Assembly (NCBI GenBank): GCA_003278225.1
Contig: QCGC01000002.1
Location: forward strand, 120,738-184,737
Reading direction: 5' to 3'
Length of the DNA stretch: 64,000 nucleotides
DNA from: Prochlorococcus sp. AG-363-P01
Lineage (GTDB): Bacteria; Cyanobacteriota; Cyanobacteriia; PCC-6307; Cyanobiaceae
Shown here piece by piece: positions 40,060-49,680 of this stretch. Position numbers and translations under genes: made by a program. The notes beneath the pieces were generated by a model. The model saw nothing but the letters and a program-made list of their open reading frames with translations. It searched no databases and was not told the origin of the DNA. Each line of letters begins with the position of its first letter. Position 1 is the first letter of the stretch.

Positions 40060-41415
40060 TCAAACTGCCCTAACAGAAGAATTCTGAAGCTGAGCCAAAT
40101 CATCCATAACCCCATGATTGGCAGCCGAATGGGCTAAGCGTAAGGCACTCACAACTGAAAGTGCCTTACTACTTCCATGCCCAATTACACAAATTCCATT
40201 AACACCAAGCAAAAGAGCACCTCCATGCTCGGCATGATCGAGACGTTTTTTAATTCTTCTGAGGTTTGTCCTAAGGAATGCAGATCCAACCTTACCTCTC
40301 CTTCCTCTTGGTAATTCTGCACGCAAAACATCTAACAAAACACTACCTACAGATTCAAGAAATTTAAGTAACACATTACCCGTAAAACCATCACAAACGA
40401 CAACATCAAACTCCCCAGAAAGAACATCTCTTCCTTCACAATTACCAGCGAATTTGAAGCGTTCTTCTTTACTTAATAACTCATAAGTTTGTAGTGCAAG
40501 CTCATTACCTTTACATGATTCTTCTCCAATATTTAATAAGCCTATTCGAGGCTCATGTATCTGAAGAACATCTCTTGAATAAATATTCCCAAGTAAAGAA
40601 AATTGATGCAAATAGGTTGGCTTACAATCCATATTCGCTCCAACATCAAGGACTAAAACAGGTTGTCCAGGATCCTTGGTGGGAAAAAGTGCACCAATCG
40701 CAGGTCGATCAATCCCTTGGAGCCGACCTAAACGAAAAATCGCAGCAGCCATTAATGCGCCAGAGTTACCGGCGGAATACACCGCCATGGCTTTCCCCTT
40801 TTTCACTAAATCCATGGCAACGTTAATACTTGCATCACGCTTTCTTCTCACAGCAGTAGCTTCTTCATTCATCTCTACAGATGGACCACTACTAATTAGC
40901 TCAAGATGGCCTGTTTGGATCGCTTCCTCTAGCAATTCATCAAGGCCCATTTCCTTTGCTGCATTAAGGACCTTGTGAGATTCACCTACAAATTTAATGC
41001 GTATTGAAAGCCTCTGTATCGCCTGCAGACAACCATCAAGAATCTGTCCGGGAGCATTATCACCCCCCATGCCGTCAACCGCTATCCAAAGCCTCTCAGA
41101 ATCATCAATGTCAATTTTCTCAGCATTATTATCTCCGCCTTGCAATCTTCTTAAGGGATCAAACACAAGTGGTTGAAGAACGCTTCCTGCCATAGAACCA
41201 GCACTTGTAACCACTGATCCAGCACTAGAAACGACAGTACCAGCCACATTCCCAGCTGCCGAAGCAGAGTTAGCAGCAGTATCAACAATTGTTGTTACTG
41301 CTGTATTACGTCGGTACCAAATCACCAAGCGCCTAATAGCTCTTGAACGATTACCTTTCTGACGCAACCCAAAGGCTGCGTTTGTATCAGTGTCCTTCGG
41401 AGCCAATTGAATCAA
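40060..41415 (-). CDS. plsX: phosphate acyltransferase (PlsX) with long N-terminal extension
   Basis: PlsX makes acyl-phosphate from acyl-ACP for phospholipid synthesis. The catalytic domain begins near residue 109 (IAVDGMGGDNAPGQIL) and contains GNSGALMAAAI and VVCDGFTGNVLLK. The protein is 451 residues against about 330-350 for most PlsX. The extra 108 residues hold a basic stretch (RSRAIRRLVIWYRR) and a repetitive Ala/Ser/Gly/Val segment (residues 45-80). The start overlaps the rpaB coding end by 29 bases. The extension may be an amphipathic membrane anchor, which is inference. Confidence 0.92.
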   Translation of the reverse strand: MIQLAPKDTDTNAAFGLRQKGNRSRAIRRLVIWYRRNTAVTTIVDTAANSASAAGNVAGTVVSSAGSVVTSAGSMAGSVLQPLVFDPLRRLQGGDNNAEKIDIDDSERLWIAVDGMGGDNAPGQILDGCLQAIQRLSIRIKFVGESHKVLNAAKEMGLDELLEEAIQTGHLELISSGPSVEMNEEATAVRRKRDASINVAMDLVKKGKAMAVYSAGNSGALMAAAIFRLGRLQGIDRPAIGALFPTKDPGQPVLVLDVGANMDCKPTYLHQFSLLGNIYSRDVLQIHEPRIGLLNIGEESCKGNELALQTYELLSKEERFKFAGNCEGRDVLSGEFDVVVCDGFTGNVLLKFLESVGSVLLDVLRAELPRGRRGKVGSAFLRTNLRRIKKRLDHAEHGGALLLGVNGICVIGHGSSKALSVVSALRLAHSAANHGVMDDLAQLQNSSVRAV

Positions 41416-42136
41416 CTATGCGCTGGAACAAATAACCCGTTCCCCTGGCTGTGAGAATGAGCTCAGGGTTCGCAGGGTCATCCTCTAGTTTGGAACGCAA
41501 TCGAGAAATATGTACATCTACAACACGAGTATCAACATGTCGCTCAGGTGTATATCCCCAAACCTCTTTTAAGATTTCACCCCTACTAAAAGGTTCTCCT
41601 GATCTACTAACTAACAATTCCAATAAACTAAATTCCATACCTGTAAGGCGAATCCGCTCATCGTTACGAAAAACTTTGCGTTTATTTGTATCTATGCGCA
41701 AATTAGTAACTTGAATAACTCCAGAGTTGGGGATGCCAGCTATATGTTCTTTCTCAACTCGGCGAAGAACACAACGAATCCTGGCTTCCAATTCCTTTGG
41801 GCTAAAAGGCTTAACTACATAATCATCTGCACCTAATTCAAGCCCCGTAATTCTGTCTGCCACATCACCCAATGCAGTCAGCATAACGATTGGGACATCA
41901 GATTCCTTGCGCAATTCCTGACAGACACCATACCCATCAAGTTTTGGCATCATTACATCTAGAACTACTAGATCAGGATCAAAATTCCTGAAAAGTTCAA
42001 GCGCCTCATTTCCATCACATGCTGTGACTACTTGATACCCGATCATTGATAATCGCGTTTCAAGGATCCTTCGGATGCTGGCCTCATCGTCAGCTACGAG
42101 GATTGTTTCCTTAGATGCTGGACTAGTGGCCGTCAT
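41387..42136 (-). CDS. rpaB: OmpR-type response regulator RpaB
   Basis: A receiver plus winged-helix regulator. The receiver has DDE near residue 16, phosphoacceptor Asp near 60 (LVVLDVMMPKLDGYG) and Lys in DDYVVKPFSPKELEA. The output domain has [27 protein letters not shown]. These match RpaB, the essential cyanobacterial regulator of light stress, PSI genes and phycobilisome-PSI coupling, which works with the NblS kinase. No kinase lies nearby. It is immediately upstream of plsX with overlapping reading frames, so the lipid genes may follow it on one transcript. Confidence 0.92.
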   Translation of the reverse strand: MTATSPASKETILVADDEASIRRILETRLSMIGYQVVTACDGNEALELFRNFDPDLVVLDVMMPKLDGYGVCQELRKESDVPIVMLTALGDVADRITGLELGADDYVVKPFSPKELEARIRCVLRRVEKEHIAGIPNSGVIQVTNLRIDTNKRKVFRNDERIRLTGMEFSLLELLVSRSGEPFSRGEILKEVWGYTPERHVDTRVVDVHISRLRSKLEDDPANPELILTARGTGYLFQRIVDSIGSEGH

Positions 42137-42248
42137 TTCTTCTATGGATGTGGCGGCATAAGAGACTCGATCTTAGATAACCCCCTAGAAGCCCCCCTCT
42201 TAAAAGGTCATCTTTCATTCAAGTAAAGCCAACTTTCACTACTTTAAA

Positions 42249-43628
42249 GTGTCCCGCCTTTCCTCCACCTATATCTGTCAAAGCTGTGGGGCCCAAACCC
42301 GTCAGTTTTTTGGGCGCTGCTCAAATTGTGGAGATTGGAATTCCATCGTTGAACAAGTCACAAGCGCATCAAAAAACAGGCTCAAAAATAAAAATCCCAA
42401 CCATCCCAAAGGCAATGCTACAAAGCGATCTGAATCAATAGAGTCTCTCAAAGAAAATTCATTAAGTCGTCTAACAAGCGGCTATAGCGAGTTTGATCGG
42501 GTTTTAGGGGGAGGAATAGTACCTGGCTCACTGGTCCTCGTTGGAGGAGATCCAGGAATCGGGAAAAGCACACTTCTTTTGCAGAGCGCAACAGCAATAG
42601 CGCTAAATGAATCTGTTCTATATGTAAGTGCGGAAGAGTCTGCCCAACAAGTCAGGTTGCGATGGAAGCGATTAACAGAATCAAAATCCCGTCTTCAATT
42701 ACTTGCAGAGACTGATTTAGAGCTCATTCTTCAAGAACTGGAATCACTCAAACCTTCAGTAGCAATAATTGACAGTATTCAGGCACTGCATGATGACAAC
42801 CTCTCGGGAGCACCTGGTTCAGTAGGGCAAGTCAGAGAGTGTTCATCTGCATTACAACGACTTGCAAAGCAACAAAATACTGCTCTTTTTATTGTTGGCC
42901 ATGTAACCAAAGAAGGGATGATTGCAGGTCCAAAAGTCCTAGAACATCTGGTTGATGTTGTCCTAACCTTTGAAGGAGATCGGCATGCAAATCATCGGTT
43001 GTTACGGGCCGTAAAGAATCGTTACGGAGCAACTCATGAACTAGGGATTTTTGAAATGCAAGGCTCAGGGCTAACCGAAGTCAAAAACCCTAGTGAAATA
43101 TTTCTCAACAAAAAACCCTCTGCAGGCGTGGCTACCATCGTTGCTTGTGAAGGGAATAGATCACTGGCGGTCGATCTACAAGCCCTGATTAGTGCAACTA
43201 CTTTTGCAAGTCCTAGACGAACTGCTACGGGGGTAGAAACAAACAGACTGCATCAAATCCTGGCAGTACTTGAAAAGCACATGGGATTACCTTTATCCCG
43301 ACATGACTGCTATTTAGCAGTCGCAGGTGGTCTTGAAGTAGAAGAACCTGCTGCAGATTTAGGCATAGCAGCCGCAATAGTTTCCAGCTATAGAGATTTA
43401 ATACTGCCTAAAAGAACCGTACTAATTGGCGAACTCGGACTAGGGGGACAACTAAGAGCTGTAGGTCAAATGCCTCAGCGACTATTAGAAGCAGAGCGTC
43501 TAGGGTTTCAAAGAGCTGTTTTTCCTGAAGGCAGTGGACTTGATAAAACAAAAATGGCAATAAAAATGGAATTATTAGAGGCATCAAACATCAATGACGC
43601 ATTAATATTGGCCCTAGGAAATATTTAA
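42249..43628 (+). CDS. radA: DNA repair protein RadA (Sms)
   Basis: RadA helps process recombination intermediates. The N-terminal zinc finger CQSCGAQTRQFFGRCSNC is complete, then Walker A GGDPGIGKST near residue 98, the RadA-specific KNRYG motif (AVKNRYGATHELGIF) near 255, and a C-terminal Lon-like domain (DLGIAAAIVSSYR). Length 459 residues is normal. The start codon is GTG. It is divergent from rpaB with about 110 bases between. Confidence 0.96.
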   Translation: MSRLSSTYICQSCGAQTRQFFGRCSNCGDWNSIVEQVTSASKNRLKNKNPNHPKGNATKRSESIESLKENSLSRLTSGYSEFDRVLGGGIVPGSLVLVGGDPGIGKSTLLLQSATAIALNESVLYVSAEESAQQVRLRWKRLTESKSRLQLLAETDLELILQELESLKPSVAIIDSIQALHDDNLSGAPGSVGQVRECSSALQRLAKQQNTALFIVGHVTKEGMIAGPKVLEHLVDVVLTFEGDRHANHRLLRAVKNRYGATHELGIFEMQGSGLTEVKNPSEIFLNKKPSAGVATIVACEGNRSLAVDLQALISATTFASPRRTATGVETNRLHQILAVLEKHMGLPLSRHDCYLAVAGGLEVEEPAADLGIAAAIVSSYRDLILPKRTVLIGELGLGGQLRAVGQMPQRLLEAERLGFQRAVFPEGSGLDKTKMAIKMELLEASNINDALILALGNI

Positions 43629-43655
43629 AATCTAATCAATTCTTAGTTATGAAAT

Positions 43656-44174
43656 TTATATTATGTCAATTTTGCTACGGCCAGTTGTTTTAAGCCAATT
43701 TTCAATCTCTAAATAGCCACCGGGATAAAGCCTTACAGCCTTAGTCCAAACTTCTGCAGCTCGATCAAACCAAATATCAGATTCATCTTGATTTCCTGCT
43801 TCCTGGGCTATACGACCACGTTTTTCATATATCAGACCCATATTCTTCAAACAAGAAGGTTGTTTGGGGTTGCCATCTAAAGCCTTCATATAAGTCTCTA
43901 AAGCCTTATCTTCATCACCATTGCTCATATAAATAATTGCCATATTCTTAAGAGTTTCACTCCTATCAATTGGATTCTCCTCTAAACGCAGACTCTCTTC
44001 ATAGTTTTCAAGAGCCTCTGAGTAATCTCCATCATTTTGAGCTGCGAGACCATCTCGGTAATAAACATATGCTTTTTTCTGTTGAGAATCGATTGGCATC
44101 ATCTTGACAATCATTTCTGCCATTACCGTGAAGGCCTTATCGATAGGATTGTCATTTTCTCTACTACGAGGCAT
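43656..44174 (-). CDS. ycf3: photosystem I assembly protein Ycf3
   Basis: A TPR protein needed to assemble photosystem I. Three tetratricopeptide repeats are visible between about residues 35 and 140 (for example [21 protein letters not shown] and [21 protein letters not shown]), and the tail [18 protein letters not shown] is diagnostic. The track ORF begins at 44210, but ATG 44174 ([15 protein letters not shown]) gives the family's usual 173 residues, so it is chosen. It converges with radA. Confidence 0.95.
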   Translation of the reverse strand: MPRSRENDNPIDKAFTVMAEMIVKMMPIDSQQKKAYVYYRDGLAAQNDGDYSEALENYEESLRLEENPIDRSETLKNMAIIYMSNGDEDKALETYMKALDGNPKQPSCLKNMGLIYEKRGRIAQEAGNQDESDIWFDRAAEVWTKAVRLYPGGYLEIENWLKTTGRSKIDII

Positions 44175-44310
44175 GAGAAAGGTTGTTGCATAGACAAATT
44201 GTCTACCCATCCTGCCTTCATTTGAAGCTAGATGCTTAAGCAGTCTTCATTTGTTGATGATGGTATTTCTCCCAAAGAATTCACTAACTTGTGAAAGGAC
44301 CTAGAAATCC

Positions 44311-46629
44311 GTGAGCACTAAAGCCAAAACAACTAGTCAAAAATCCGTCTTACTCGATATTGATGGGATGAAATGTGGTGGGTGTGTGCTTTCAGTAGAA
44401 AAAATTTTACTTTCACAGCCAATTATTGAAAAAGCCAGTGTGAATTTAGTGGCACGTACTGCTTGGATTCAACTCACAAATGCTGAGCAATCAATAGATC
44501 CGGTATTAATTGCACTTGCTGATCGAGGGTTTCCTTCAAAGCTCAGATCAGCTGCATCTCATAAAAACACCTCCCAATCAAATGTAAATGCCACTAGTCA
44601 GTGGTGGCGTCAATGGCGTGAATTAGTAATTGCCATATTTCTCCTACTGTTATCAGTCCTTGGGCACCTGGTTGAGGGAGGCAAGTTTGCTCTCCCAATC
44701 CTCGGAACCTTAACCTTCCATGCAGGTCTTGCCACTTTTTCCCTACTAGGACCAGGCTTTTCGATACTTAAAAATGGAGCTAAAGCTGCAATTGCCTCTG
44801 CTCCCAGTATGGATACGCTTATTGGCCTAGGTGTAAGCAGTGCTTACTTAGCAAGTCTTGTTGCATTGATTTGGCCCCAGGTGGGATGGCCTTGTTTTTT
44901 TAATGAACCTGTGATGCTTCTTGGGTTCGTTTTGCTAGGCCGTTTTTTAGAAGAACGTGCCCGTTTCCGAACAGGGCATGCAATTAAAGAATTAGCTGAA
45001 CTACAACCACAAACAGCACGTCTGGTTGTAGCCCCCAACGAAATTCGTGAAGTTAGAGTGGGTTCCCTTCGACCTGGAGAAAAGCTTCAATTGCTCGCAG
45101 GAGATCGCATACCTGTTGATGGAATTGTAATTGAAGGTAATTCTGCAGTAGATATTTCGAGTCTTACTGGAGAACCTCTGCCATTAGAGGCCTCACCAGG
45201 AACAGAACTTGTATCTGGCAGCCTAAATCTTGAAGCCAATTTAGTTCTTGAAGTAAAACGGGTTGGTGCTGAAACAGCATTAGCACGCATTATTGGCCTA
45301 GTCGAAGAAGCACAAGCTCGCAAAGCCCCTATTCAAGGACTAGCTGATCGTGTGGCAGGAAGATTTTGTTATGGAGTAGTTGGTCTTTCAGTAGCAACAT
45401 TTCTTTTTTGGTGGCAATTAGGTACCCGATTCTGGCCAGAAGTGCTTTATGCCTCTGGACAAGGTTTGTTAACAGGGCATCAACATGGGTTGCACGCTCC
45501 ACTTGGAAGTAATGCAGAAACTCCATTAGGCCTAGCTATTCAGCTAGCAATAGCTGTCCTTGTTGTAGCTTGCCCTTGTGCCTTAGGCCTAGCAACACCA
45601 ACAGTAATTACAGTTGCATCAGGGAAAGCTGCCCGTCAAGGCTGGCTGTTCAGAGGTGGTGATGTAATTGAGATGGCAGCATCCCTAAAGCAAATTGTTT
45701 TTGACAAGACAGGGACACTCACACTTGGGAGACCTTTAGTTGTTGGATATGCAGGAACAAATAATCAAGAGCAAATTTTAAAAATTGCTGCCAGTCTTGA
45801 AGAAAATAGCCGGCATCCTCTAGCTCATGCAATCCTTCAAGAAGCTCAACGTAAGAACTTAAATCTAATTACCGCAACAAATACGCGTACATTTCCTGGA
45901 AAAGGTCTGGCTGGGAAGCTTGAAGGATTTGATAAAATTGTTCGTGTAGGTACTCCAGAATGGTTAAAAGAAGAGGGTATTGAGCATAACTTTGACTTAG
46001 CAACAACAGCTTTTAATGGAGAAACAATCGTCGCAGTAGCTCAAGGTAAAGAACTTTTAGGTCTAATCCTTATTGATGACAAAGCCAGAACAAATGTTGA
46101 AATTGCTCTAGAAAAGCTGCGCAAAAATGGATTTTCATTGCATATGTTGAGTGGAGATAGACGTCACGCTGTCCAAAAATTGGGAGAAAAGCTTGGCTTT
46201 GATTCAGATCAACTTGCCTGGCAACTTCTTCCAGATCAAAAGCTCAGAAAGTTAAAAGCTCTAAAAAAGAATGGTCCTGTTGCAATGGTCGGGGACGGCA
46301 TCAATGATGCACCTGCTCTTGCAGCCTCTGATCTAGGAATTGCGATAGGTACAGGAACTCAAATAGCTCAAGATTCTGCCGATCTTGTTTTACTAGGGGA
46401 TCGTATCGAAAGTTTACCGGAAACCTTTTTACTTGCACGTAAAGCTATGGCCAAAATAAAGCAAAATCTCTTTTGGGCATTTGGCTATAACTTAATCGCA
46501 TTACCAATAGCAGCTGGCGCACTATTACCTAGTAATGGATTACTTCTATCGCCTCCAATTGCAGCTCTTTTGATGGCTTTAAGTTCAATCACAGTCGTCC
46601 TAAATGCTTTAGCTTTACGAACAACATGA
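44311..46629 (+). CDS. copper-translocating P1B-type ATPase
   Basis: A heavy-metal ATPase that moves Cu+ across a membrane, feeding plastocyanin and oxidase (PacS or CtaA type in cyanobacteria). The N-terminal metal-binding motif GMKCGGC is at residues 19-25, the TGEPLP actuator motif near 287, CPCALGLATP in the membrane near 423, the phosphorylation site DKTGTLTLG near 466, HP in SRHPLAHA and GDGINDAPAL late. A His-bearing loop (GHQHGLHAPLG) sits just before the CPC helix. The start is GTG. The stop overlaps tmk (ATGA). Which membrane it uses is unknown. Confidence 0.93.
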   Translation: MSTKAKTTSQKSVLLDIDGMKCGGCVLSVEKILLSQPIIEKASVNLVARTAWIQLTNAEQSIDPVLIALADRGFPSKLRSAASHKNTSQSNVNATSQWWRQWRELVIAIFLLLLSVLGHLVEGGKFALPILGTLTFHAGLATFSLLGPGFSILKNGAKAAIASAPSMDTLIGLGVSSAYLASLVALIWPQVGWPCFFNEPVMLLGFVLLGRFLEERARFRTGHAIKELAELQPQTARLVVAPNEIREVRVGSLRPGEKLQLLAGDRIPVDGIVIEGNSAVDISSLTGEPLPLEASPGTELVSGSLNLEANLVLEVKRVGAETALARIIGLVEEAQARKAPIQGLADRVAGRFCYGVVGLSVATFLFWWQLGTRFWPEVLYASGQGLLTGHQHGLHAPLGSNAETPLGLAIQLAIAVLVVACPCALGLATPTVITVASGKAARQGWLFRGGDVIEMAASLKQIVFDKTGTLTLGRPLVVGYAGTNNQEQILKIAASLEENSRHPLAHAILQEAQRKNLNLITATNTRTFPGKGLAGKLEGFDKIVRVGTPEWLKEEGIEHNFDLATTAFNGETIVAVAQGKELLGLILIDDKARTNVEIALEKLRKNGFSLHMLSGDRRHAVQKLGEKLGFDSDQLAWQLLPDQKLRKLKALKKNGPVAMVGDGINDAPALAASDLGIAIGTGTQIAQDSADLVLLGDRIESLPETFLLARKAMAKIKQNLFWAFGYNLIALPIAAGALLPSNGLLLSPPIAALLMALSSITVVLNALALRTT

Positions 46630-47267
46630 AAGGGCACTTCTTCGTTTTTGAAGGCATAGATGGGTGTGGAAAAACCACCCAAATCAATGAGTTAAAAAAC
46701 TGGTTACCTAAAAGCGGATTAATGCCAAAAGGCACAAACTTGCATATCACACGTGAACCAGGAGGCACATCCCTAGGAGATGAGCTGAGAGAACTATTAC
46801 TTCATCCACCCGCAGATACTTCTCCTGAACCAATAACTGAATTGCTTATGTATGCTGCCGATCGGGCACAACATGTCTCAGAAATCATAAAGCCAGCGCT
46901 TCAAAAAGGGGACTGGGTAATTAGTGACCGTTTTAGTGGGTCCACCATCGCCTACCAAGGTTATGGAAGGGGTCTTAATATGCAATTAATTCATCAACTC
47001 GAAGTAATCGCTACCCAAGAAGTTGTTCCAGATATAACTTTTTGGTTAGATATATCAGTACAAAAAAGTTATACTAGAAGGGAAGAAACAATTCAAGACC
47101 GTATAGAAGCAGAGGGTGCCGACTTTTTAAGGAGAGTATCTAAAGGTTTTGAGGAAACTGCTAAAGTACGTAATTGGATAAGAGTCTCAGCAGAATTTAA
47201 AAAAGATTTAATTCACAAAAATATCCAGGAAACACTCTTTAAATATCTCACCATTACAAAGAAATAG
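46626..47267 (+). CDS. tmk: thymidylate kinase (Tmk)
   Basis: Phosphorylates dTMP to dTDP. The P-loop FEGIDGCGKTTQ is at the start, DRFSGSTIAYQGYGRG near residue 97 is the dTMP-binding DR motif, and the LID region (SYTRREETIQDRIE) follows. Length 213 residues is normal. It overlaps the copper ATPase by 4 bases and is followed without gap by holB, a common tmk-holB pairing. Confidence 0.96.
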   Translation: MKGHFFVFEGIDGCGKTTQINELKNWLPKSGLMPKGTNLHITREPGGTSLGDELRELLLHPPADTSPEPITELLMYAADRAQHVSEIIKPALQKGDWVISDRFSGSTIAYQGYGRGLNMQLIHQLEVIATQEVVPDITFWLDISVQKSYTRREETIQDRIEAEGADFLRRVSKGFEETAKVRNWIRVSAEFKKDLIHKNIQETLFKYLTITKK

Positions 47268-48248
47268 ATGTTGGAAATAGAATCCAATGAAGTCTTTAAG
47301 GATGTAATAGGGCAGGAATTAGCAATTTCACTGTTAAGTGCAACACTAAAACACAAAAGAATTGCGCCTGCTTATCTGTTCACGGGATCTGATGGTGTTG
47401 GACGACGACTTACGACAAAACGATTTCTTGAAGCCCTAATTACAGGAGGGTTTTCAGTATCACGCGAACGCCAGCGAATAGAGGGATTGAATCATCCAGA
47501 TCTGACGTGGGTTGAACCAACTTATATACACCAAGGGAAATTAATTCCACAATCAATAGCAGACCAAGCAGTAATTAATAAAAAAGTTTCTCCTCAAATT
47601 AGATTAGATCAAATCAAGGAATTAACATCATTTCTTATCAACCAACCGATTGAAGCAAGCTTAAGTATGGCAGTAATTGAAGATGCAGAAAAAATGAATG
47701 AAGCTGCTGCAAATGCTCTACTAAAAACACTTGAAGAGCCAAAAAGTGGATTATTAATTTTAATTAGTAAAAGGCCTGAAAGGTTAATTCCAACAATTCT
47801 TTCACGGTGTCAAGTAATCCCTTTCAAGACACTTAAATCAGATGATATAAAAAAAATATTTTCTAAAATCCAATCAACTCAAAAGATAGATTTATCTATT
47901 GGATTTGATCAGAAAGAATTATTCATGCTTTCCAATGGTTCGCCTGGAGCATTAATAGAGAATATAAATACTTGGAAAGAACTTCCCGACAAACTTTTGT
48001 CTCGGATGCAAAAACTCCCTAAGCAATCTATAGATGCTTTAGCACTGGCAAAGGATTTAACAGAAACTATTGATGGAGAACAACAGATATGGTTAATCAG
48101 CTGGCTTGAGATTAACCTATGGAATAAATCTCATAATTCAAAAGAGATTAAAATACTAGAGAATCTTCACTCACAACTAATATCTTTCGTACAGCCTCGG
48201 CTTGCATGGGAAATTGCTTTACTAAAGCTTTCTGAACTTCAAAATTAG
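47268..48248 (+). CDS. holB: DNA polymerase III delta-prime-type subunit (HolB)
   Basis: A clamp-loader subunit of the AAA+ family. The Walker A region is degenerate ([15 protein letters not shown]: Arg instead of Lys), as in delta-prime, which does not hydrolyse ATP. The arginine-finger block [14 protein letters not shown] and [14 protein letters not shown] are typical. Length 326 residues fits. It starts one base after the tmk stop and its 3' end overlaps the convergent rpaA by 4 bases. Confidence 0.9.
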   Translation: MLEIESNEVFKDVIGQELAISLLSATLKHKRIAPAYLFTGSDGVGRRLTTKRFLEALITGGFSVSRERQRIEGLNHPDLTWVEPTYIHQGKLIPQSIADQAVINKKVSPQIRLDQIKELTSFLINQPIEASLSMAVIEDAEKMNEAAANALLKTLEEPKSGLLILISKRPERLIPTILSRCQVIPFKTLKSDDIKKIFSKIQSTQKIDLSIGFDQKELFMLSNGSPGALIENINTWKELPDKLLSRMQKLPKQSIDALALAKDLTETIDGEQQIWLISWLEINLWNKSHNSKEIKILENLHSQLISFVQPRLAWEIALLKLSELQN

Positions 48249-49048
48249 GCACTCGCTCGCTCAGGTTCTTCATGATTGACTTCTACGTGGCGTTCTTCCC
48301 TCGCTTGAGCAAGTACATCTTGAAGAATTTCAATCTGACCACCAGTAGGAAGCTCAAGACAATATCCCGCACCATAAACAGTTTTAATAAAACGAGGCTT
48401 ACGAGGATCAGGCTCTAACTTTGTACGCAAATGCCGAACATGAACGCGAATTGTTTCAATGTCATCATCAGGCTCATATCCCCAAACCTCTTTCAATATC
48501 AATGAAGGAGCTACCGTTTGACCATGTCTTTGTAACAAGCAATGGAGTAATTCAAATTCCAGGTGCGTTAGCCGTACAGGACGTTCAAACCAAATTGCTT
48601 CAAATCTTTCGGGAACAAGAGTCAAGGGACCATAACTCAAGATTTCTTGTTGACTACTAGTTCCAATAGGAGCTCGATCCGTTCTGCGTAATAGAGCTTT
48701 TATTCTGATCTGCAGTTCTTCAAGATCAAAAGGCTTGGTCAAATAATCATCAGCCCCAGAATTAAATCCACTTACTTTATCTTTAGTGCCACCCAAGGCA
48801 GTCAACATCAGAATTGGAATCCCAGCTGTTCTTTCATCTCTTCGCAGACGTTGGCAAAGAGTTAGTCCATCCACCTTAGGAAGCATCAAATCAAGAACAA
48901 TCAAATCGGGGGAATACTGCAGTGCCAGCGCTTGTCCTTTAATCCCATCCTCCGCTCGCTGCACATCAAACCCACTATGCTGTAGATGACCTGTTACCAG
49001 ATCACGCATGTCTTGGTCATCTTCAATAAGTAAGATGCAAGGCTTCAT
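48245..49048 (-). CDS. rpaA: OmpR-type response regulator RpaA
   Basis: Output regulator of the circadian clock and light acclimation in cyanobacteria, phosphorylated by SasA. The receiver has acidic pair DD near residue 10, phosphoacceptor Asp53 in [10 protein letters not shown], and Lys in DDYLTKPFD. The winged helix (about 150-245) contains [34 protein letters not shown], the RpaA-type recognition region. The 267-residue length has a charged tail ([17 protein letters not shown]). The kinase is not adjacent. A 632-base gene-free stretch lies upstream. Confidence 0.9.
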   Translation of the reverse strand: MKPCILLIEDDQDMRDLVTGHLQHSGFDVQRAEDGIKGQALALQYSPDLIVLDLMLPKVDGLTLCQRLRRDERTAGIPILMLTALGGTKDKVSGFNSGADDYLTKPFDLEELQIRIKALLRRTDRAPIGTSSQQEILSYGPLTLVPERFEAIWFERPVRLTHLEFELLHCLLQRHGQTVAPSLILKEVWGYEPDDDIETIRVHVRHLRTKLEPDPRKPRFIKTVYGAGYCLELPTGGQIEILQDVLAQAREERHVEVNHEEPERASA

Positions 49049-49680
49049 TAGATTGGAGTAGAAGCGAGGTAAGTAGCCAGACGAATGCTATCACTAGCCC
49101 TTTTAACAGATTCTCTCAAGATTTGTGTTGCAATGCATAATTAGCTTTAATTGCATTACTTTCACAAGATCGGCGATAAAGTGCTCTGTGGCTGGGTTTT
49201 AATGATCTTGACTAGCCAATTCATCATACTCTCTCTTTAGAAAGTCTTCCAAATGAATCCATGGTCTGTTATGGATTGAGTGATTTAATCAATAACAAAA
49301 AACTTGGTAGGAATCAAAAGAAACAAATATTTCTCCTGCTGAAAGAATCGAATTGAGAATCAACCAAATAAAAAGCCAACCAAAGTCCCAAACCCTTTAC
49401 TTAAAAAACTCCCAAACAGATCCCAAATGCTTCTCTTGCCATTTCCAAAACCCAATTCAAAAATACATATTTCTTTGATGTCTTAGTCCTTGCATAAAAT
49501 TACACTATTTCTCTTTGCAGAGGACTGCTACTAAAAAGAAACTCCATATATCAAAAGATTTTGCCAGCATTAAAAATTTAAAATTATTGCTCAATCATTA
49601 GCTTTCGGTTTTCTCTGCCTTCTCTTAATCACACAAACTGCACATATTCAATAGCCTGATCTTCACTGACTCAAAAATCA
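49049..49680 (+). other. 632-base gene-free stretch between rpaA and a small membrane protein gene
   Basis: No ORF of credible length is seen on either strand. It must hold the rpaA promoter on the minus strand and the promoter of the four-cysteine small gene on the plus strand. The sequence is AT-rich with poly-A and poly-T runs. A partial inverted repeat sits at 49133-49156. I see no tRNA cloverleaf and no strong terminator. Its length is unusual for such a compact genome, so an unannotated RNA is possible. Confidence 0.5.
49133..49156. promoter_or_regulatory. inverted repeat in the rpaA upstream region
   Basis: ATGCATAATTA is followed after 3 bases by TTAATTGCAT, which is its near reverse complement with one extra base. 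It lies about 85-108 bases upstream of the rpaA start. Such a dyad could be a regulator site or just AT-rich chance. Confidence 0.3.

Noticed and set aside
40494-41195. Three plus-strand ORFs in the plsX region
   Set aside because: Shadows of plsX; none shows a recognisable fold.
45329-45526. Minus-strand ORF of 65 aa inside the copper ATPase
   Set aside because: Lies wholly antisense to a well-supported gene with intact motifs; no ribosome site or family resemblance.
47370-47420. Damaged ATP-binding site in HolB as a sign of a broken gene
   Set aside because: A degenerate Walker A motif is normal for the delta-prime clamp-loader subunit.
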